From: Erysipelotrichaceae bacterium
GTDB lineage: Bacteria; Bacillota_I; Bacilli_A; Erysipelotrichales; Erysipelotrichaceae
Assembly (NCBI GenBank): GCA_003446295.1
Contig: DMBB01000026.1
Span: 1 to 9,531 of the forward strand
Direction: 5' to 3'
Length of the DNA stretch: 9,531 nt
Position numbers and translations under genes: made by a program. The first letter of the stretch is position 1. Every line of letters begins with the position of its first letter. This document shows positions 6,614 through 9,531 of the stretch, piece by piece. Below the pieces are notes generated by a model. The model worked only from the letters and a program-made list of their open reading frames with translations. It did not search any database and was not told the DNA's origin.

Positions 6614-7513
6614 ATGATCTATACTGTTACATTGAATCCGGCGCTTGATTATGTCATTCAGACATCCCATTTCAGAACCGGGCAGATCAACCGCAATACA
6701 AGCGAGCATATCTATTTCGGCGGCAAAGGCATCAATGTTTCCTGTGTCCTGAAAGAGCTCGGAACTGAAAGTACTGCAGCAGGCTTTATTGCCGGTTTCA
6801 CAGGGAGAGCTTTGAGAGACGGCCTGGCAGGCATGCAGATCCGCACCGATTTCATTGAAGTCTGTGAAGGAATGACCCGGATCAATGTCAAGATCAGGTC
6901 GGATGATGAGACCGAGATCAACGGTATGGGACCTGTGATCACGGATGCTGACCTCAGGGAACTGATGGATCACCTGACAAAATCCGGTCCTGGAGACACG
7001 CTTGTCATATCCGGCAGTATTCCTTCCTGTTTAAGCAGTCGTACTTATGAACAGATCCTGGAAACGATCGATCCGGAAGTCCGGCTTGTTGTCGATGCGG
7101 AAAAAGATCTCCTGCTGAATATCCTCAGATTCCGTCCGTTTCTGATCAAGCCCAATCATATTGAACTCGGACAGATGTTCGGTACCGTATTGAATACGAA
7201 AGAAGAGATCATTGCGCATGCACGGAAGCTCCAGGAACTTGGAGCACGCAATGTACTGGTCTCCATGGCCGCGGACGGTGCTCTTCTGGTTGATGAAAAC
7301 GACTGTGTCTATGAACAGAAGGCAGCCAGAGGAACGGTCGTCAATTCTGTCGGTGCAGGTGATTCCATGGTTGCAGGATTTCTGGCAGGTTATCTGAAAA
7401 CCGGTTCCTGCGAGTACGCTTTAAAACTCGGCACAGCGTGCGGAGGTGCGACAGCCTTCCATTCCGGACTTGCCTCCAGAGAGCAGATCGAAGAGGTTCT
7501 GGCACAATTATGA
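6614..7513 (+). CDS. fruK: 1-phosphofructokinase (PfkB/ribokinase family)
   Basis: Cytoplasmic kinase predicted to phosphorylate fructose 1-phosphate to fructose 1,6-bisphosphate with ATP. The 299-residue product has the FruK/LacC signatures in order: TLNPALDYV at residues 6-14, the substrate loop FGGKGINVS (35-43), INVKIRSDDETEINGMGP (90-107), LVISGSIP (130-137), LIKPNHIEL (177-185), and the nucleotide/catalytic motif NSVGAGDSMVAGFLAGY (244-260) with Asp250 as the catalytic base. The frame is open from 6566, but homology and GAAAGAAGG 9-10 bases upstream favour the ATG at 6614. The stop overlaps the next start by four bases. LacC-type tagatose-6-phosphate kinase is the main alternative. No fructose PTS or fruR gene is adjacent, so the phosphorylated substrate must be supplied from elsewhere. 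Confidence 0.85.
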   Translation: MIYTVTLNPALDYVIQTSHFRTGQINRNTSEHIYFGGKGINVSCVLKELGTESTAAGFIAGFTGRALRDGLAGMQIRTDFIEVCEGMTRINVKIRSDDETEINGMGPVITDADLRELMDHLTKSGPGDTLVISGSIPSCLSSRTYEQILETIDPEVRLVVDAEKDLLLNILRFRPFLIKPNHIELGQMFGTVLNTKEEIIAHARKLQELGARNVLVSMAADGALLVDENDCVYEQKAARGTVVNSVGAGDSMVAGFLAGYLKTGSCEYALKLGTACGGATAFHSGLASREQIEEVLAQL

Positions 7514-8157
7514 AGTATACGATCCTGTGCTATGGTGATTCCAACACCTACGGCTACATCCCTGCAGGCGGAGGAAAACGCTATGACGAAGATACCCGCT
7601 GGACCTGCCGGCTTCAGAATCAGCTCGGAAAAGAATATCATGTAATAGAAGAAGGATGCAGCGGAAGAACGACCGATGTCGATGATCCGGATGCACCATG
7701 GAAAAACGGGATGAGCGGTCTGCTGATCTCCCTGCATTCTCATAAACCAATCGATATGATCATTCTGATGCTTGGCACAAATGATCTGAAGACTGTATTT
7801 CACAGAGATGCAGAAACGATTGCCGCATCTGCTGCATCTGTTGCAGAAGAAGCTGTCCGCTACCTGAGCACAAAACAGGATACTGTCCCGCAGATCCTGT
7901 TCCTGTGCCCTCCTCCTCTGTATGAGCATGTTCAAGACGGCATATTCGGAAAAGAATTTGATCATCGTTCATATCTGGTCTCTCTGCAGCTGCCGGAACA
8001 TTACCGCAAACAGGCAGAACAGAATGGTTATATGTATATGGATACATCACGCTTTCTGACATCTTCCGAAACTGATGGTATCCATCTCACACCTGAAGCG
8101 CACGCAAGACTGGCAGATGCACTGTCTGCTCTCATTCAATCAGGGAGGATCGCATGA
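7510..8157 (+). CDS. SGNH/GDSL hydrolase, MsAcT/arylesterase-like
   Basis: Predicted serine esterase or deacylase; the natural substrate is unknown. The 215-residue product carries all SGNH blocks: GDSNTYGY with nucleophile Ser11, the glycine block EEGCSGRTT (47-55), GTND with Asn91, and DGIH with Asp189 and His192. The RW residues near 30, SGRTT-x-DDP (51-60) and WKNG (64-67) resemble the octameric mycobacterial esterase/acyltransferase MsAcT group rather than secreted lipases. No signal peptide or membrane segment is visible, so it should act in the cytoplasm. The ATG shares ATGA with the fruK stop and has only a distant AGAGG before it, so translation is coupled. The start fits homology; an upstream in-frame ATG at 7438 would overlap fruK deeply and was rejected. 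Removal of acyl groups from sugars is a plausible role, but only an inference. Confidence 0.85.
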   Translation: MKYTILCYGDSNTYGYIPAGGGKRYDEDTRWTCRLQNQLGKEYHVIEEGCSGRTTDVDDPDAPWKNGMSGLLISLHSHKPIDMIILMLGTNDLKTVFHRDAETIAASAASVAEEAVRYLSTKQDTVPQILFLCPPPLYEHVQDGIFGKEFDHRSYLVSLQLPEHYRKQAEQNGYMYMDTSRFLTSSETDGIHLTPEAHARLADALSALIQSGRIA

Positions 8158-8555
8158 TCAAAGGAGTACACCACATTTCTCTCAACTGTTCCGAGGCCCA
8201 GCTTCCGGAAGTCAGACATTTCTACAGCGAACTGCTCGGACTGAAGATCGTCCGTGAATGGCCGAAAGGCATTATGGTCGAAGCCGGCAACTGCTGGATC
8301 GAGATCATGATCGGTGACGCAAACCGCCTGAAAGGTGCTGTCCGGCATTTTGCCTTCTATACAGATGACACTGACGAAGCAGCTGCACGTGTTTCAGATG
8401 CCGGCTATGAATTATTCGACGGTCCGAGGGACATCTGCATTGCCAGCGACCCTCCTGTACCTGCGCGCATCGCGTTTGTGCGCGGTCCCATGGGTGAAGA
8501 GATCGAATTCTTCCATGACAGATCGGTCAATGCCGAAAGATTCAGTGACAAGTAA
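8154..8555 (+). CDS. VOC-family metalloprotein (glyoxalase/bleomycin-resistance fold)
   Basis: Small cytoplasmic protein of the vicinal oxygen chelate superfamily, predicted to bind a divalent metal. The 133-residue product has two beta-alpha-beta-beta-beta modules. The first has VHHISL and FYSELLGLKIVREW (residues 5-36), the second RHFAFYTDD through GEEIEFFHD (64-122). Candidate metal ligands His7, Glu50, His65 and Glu118 sit at the usual VOC positions, so it is more likely an enzyme than a pure binding protein. The ATG overlaps the SGNH stop (ATGA), and GGGAGG lies 5 bases upstream. The superfamily includes glyoxalase I, epimerases, dioxygenases and antibiotic resistance proteins; sequence alone does not decide. 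A methylglyoxal or sugar-derived carbonyl substrate would suit the kinase neighbour. Confidence 0.85.
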   Translation: MIKGVHHISLNCSEAQLPEVRHFYSELLGLKIVREWPKGIMVEAGNCWIEIMIGDANRLKGAVRHFAFYTDDTDEAAARVSDAGYELFDGPRDICIASDPPVPARIAFVRGPMGEEIEFFHDRSVNAERFSDK

Positions 8556-8578
8556 ATATTATTTCAACGGATCATAAG

Positions 8579-8624
8579 AAAACCGTGAGTATTGCTGTAT
8601 GTGCAGCTTTGCTCACGGTTTTTA
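8579..8624. terminator. Bidirectional intrinsic terminator between convergent operons
   Basis: AAAACCGTGAG (8579-8589) pairs perfectly with CTCACGGTTTT (8612-8622), giving an 11-bp stem, and the loop contains a second small stem GCTG/CAGC (8594-8597 and 8604-8607). Read rightward it ends in a T-run after the fruK operon; read leftward the A-rich left side supplies a U-run for the barstar transcript. It lies 23 bases after the VOC stop and 4 bases beyond the barstar stop. Confidence 0.9.
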
Positions 8625-8626
8625 TT

Positions 8627-8905
8627 TCAGCGTTTCAGGCGGAACTTCAGATAAGGATTTTCTAGTGCTGTATCAAACATGACTGTCAGTATTCTGTAGG
8701 AGTAGCTTCCCTCAGCCATCATGATCAGTGTTTTCTGATCCAGACATATTTCCGTTTCATGATGGATCTCGCTCAGGCAGTCATGAAGCGCATCCAGATT
8801 TTTGCCATAATAATCAGCGAATGAGAAGACCTCGCTCAGATATGCATGAGCCGTTTCTTTATCCTGGCACAGTTTGTTTCCGTCCAGTTCGATCGTCCAT
8901 TTCAT
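8627..8905 (-). CDS. Barstar-family ribonuclease inhibitor (immunity protein)
   Basis: Intracellular inhibitor expected to bind and block the ribonuclease encoded just upstream. The 92-residue product has the barstar hallmark DYYGKNLDALHDCL (residues 31-44). Asp38 and Asp42 correspond to Asp35 and Asp39 of Bacillus amyloliquefaciens barstar, which fill the barnase active site. Trp38 of that protein is replaced by His41 here. The frame is open to an ATG at 8944, but that start would overlap the ribonuclease gene by 38 bases. The ATG at 8905 follows the ribonuclease stop by one base, has GGGGAGG about 9 bases before it and gives a barstar-length protein, so it was chosen. No signal peptide is seen, as expected for a cytoplasmic inhibitor. 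Confidence 0.9.
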   Translation of the reverse strand: MKWTIELDGNKLCQDKETAHAYLSEVFSFADYYGKNLDALHDCLSEIHHETEICLDQKTLIMMAEGSYSYRILTVMFDTALENPYLKFRLKR

Positions 8906-8906
8906 G

Positions 8907-9482
8907 TTATGGTTCCTCCCCATACAGAAGTTCAAATGTTTCATAATGATCAGGTGTATACCAGATCAGACCATCACTGGAATAAATGATGCGCTCCGGC
9001 CCCCTGCTCCTTGCATGCAGTGTATTGATATCGCACTCATAGTATATACGGCCCTCAACATCAGGCAGCTTGCCTTCGTAATTTCCGTAAACATCTCCGC
9101 CGATGCATTTTCCTTTGACCTTCCGGTTCAAAGCACCGGAACTCCATCCTTTTTTCCGCGCCTGTTTCTTGGTCATGAAGTTTGAAGGCAGTTTCCCGTA
9201 TTGATGCAGATACAGCGCAACATCTTCCTTGCTGTCATATGTACCGTTCTCATCCAGCAGTTCGGCTGCAGGCGTCGGCGTCGGGTCAGGATCTGATGTT
9301 ACCTGGATCACCGGCAGTTCTGTCTCTGAAGGTTCTGTAGCTGAAGGCGCCGGCGTTGTCACAGTTACCGGAGCAGCTGTCGGAACAGGTGTCGGTTCAG
9401 GTGCATGATGTATGCAGGCGGACAGAACCAGACTGAACACAGCCGCAAACATCAGGACAAGCATTCTCAACTGTTTCTTCAT
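8907..9482 (-). CDS. Lipid-anchored barnase-family ribonuclease (toxin)
   Basis: Predicted extracellular, membrane-tethered guanyl-type ribonuclease. The 191-residue product has three parts: a lipoprotein signal peptide ending in lipobox LSAC with Cys23, a Thr/Pro/Ala-rich spacer (about 27-73), and a barnase domain (about 80-188). The domain aligns through YLHQYGKLPSNFMTKKQA, CIGGDVYGNYEGKLP, RIIYSSDGLIWYTPDHYETF. Active-site residues are present: Lys97 (barnase Lys27), Glu149 (Glu73), Arg160 (Arg83), Arg164 (Arg87) and His179 (His102). Classical barnase is secreted free; this one should stay attached to the outer membrane face. AGGAGGT lies 6-7 bases before the ATG. The inhibitor gene follows directly, so the two are co-expressed. 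It may serve RNA scavenging or inhibit neighbouring cells. Confidence 0.9.
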   Translation of the reverse strand: MKKQLRMLVLMFAAVFSLVLSACIHHAPEPTPVPTAAPVTVTTPAPSATEPSETELPVIQVTSDPDPTPTPAAELLDENGTYDSKEDVALYLHQYGKLPSNFMTKKQARKKGWSSGALNRKVKGKCIGGDVYGNYEGKLPDVEGRIYYECDINTLHARSRGPERIIYSSDGLIWYTPDHYETFELLYGEEP

Positions 9483-9506
9483 ACGCCACCTCCTGGTCTT
9501 AAGCAG

Positions 9507-9512
9507 ATTGTA
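9507..9512 (-). promoter_or_regulatory. Possible -10 box for the ribonuclease/inhibitor operon
   Basis: TACAAT on the minus strand matches the sigma-A -10 consensus at five of six positions, 24 bases before the ribonuclease ATG. A -35 box at normal spacing would fall across the right window edge and cannot be checked. Confidence 0.3.
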
Positions 9513-9531
9513 CTAACGCACTCATTCGAGT

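Noticed and set aside
6494..6973. Minus-strand frame across the fruK promoter and 5' end
   Set aside because: It is antisense to the conserved start of fruK, covers the likely control region and shows no family motif.
7390..7965. Minus-strand open frame of about 190 codons opposite fruK and the esterase gene
   Set aside because: Both genes on the other strand show strong family motifs, while this frame has no recognisable domain and shadow-like composition.
8906..8944. Longer N-terminus for the barstar gene, starting at 8944
   Set aside because: It would overlap the ribonuclease gene, adds 13 residues not found in barstars, and the inner ATG has a better placed GGGGAGG site.

Overview
The window looks like chromosomal DNA from a Gram-positive bacterium of the Bacillota. 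The S10-spc ribosomal protein gene order, GGAGG ribosome binding sites before most genes, Bacillus-like ribosomal protein sequences, a CcpA-type cre-like site and a barnase/barstar pair all point that way. The moderate base composition and the unusual alanine- and arginine-rich tail on S3 would fit an Erysipelotrichia-type lineage, but the family cannot be fixed from the sequence alone.

Region 1 (1-6178, minus strand) is the S10 operon running into the start of the spc operon: rpsJ, rplC, rplD, rplW, rplB, rpsS, rplV, rpsC, rplP, rpmC, rpsQ, rplN, rplX and the 5' part of rplE, which runs off the left edge. Genes are 1-26 bases apart or overlap by one base. The exception is a 62-base gap between rplW and rplB that holds a small stem-loop. 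All proteins look intact. S3 is the odd one, with an altered KH loop and a long tail.

Region 2 (6179-6613) is a divergent control region. On the minus strand it carries a structured rpsJ leader of about 130 nt, an extended -10 promoter and a series of A-tracts close to helical phasing just upstream. In the middle lie a cre-like site and an AT-rich inverted repeat. On the plus-strand side two overlapping inverted repeats sit at and before the -35 box of a good promoter for the next operon.

Region 3 (6614-8555, plus strand) is a compact three-gene operon joined by two ATGA stop/start overlaps: a 1-phosphofructokinase-type sugar phosphate kinase, a cytoplasmic SGNH/GDSL esterase resembling the MsAcT/arylesterase group, and a small VOC (glyoxalase-fold) metalloprotein. 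No fructose PTS transporter or regulator gene is visible beside them.

Region 4 (8579-9531) starts with a shared bidirectional terminator. Beyond it, on the minus strand, is a toxin/immunity pair: a barnase-family ribonuclease made as a lipoprotein with a long Thr/Pro-rich spacer, followed one base later by a barstar-family inhibitor. All catalytic residues of barnase and the key acidic residues of barstar can be lined up, so both are probably functional. No tRNA, rRNA, CRISPR array, insertion sequence or attachment site was seen.
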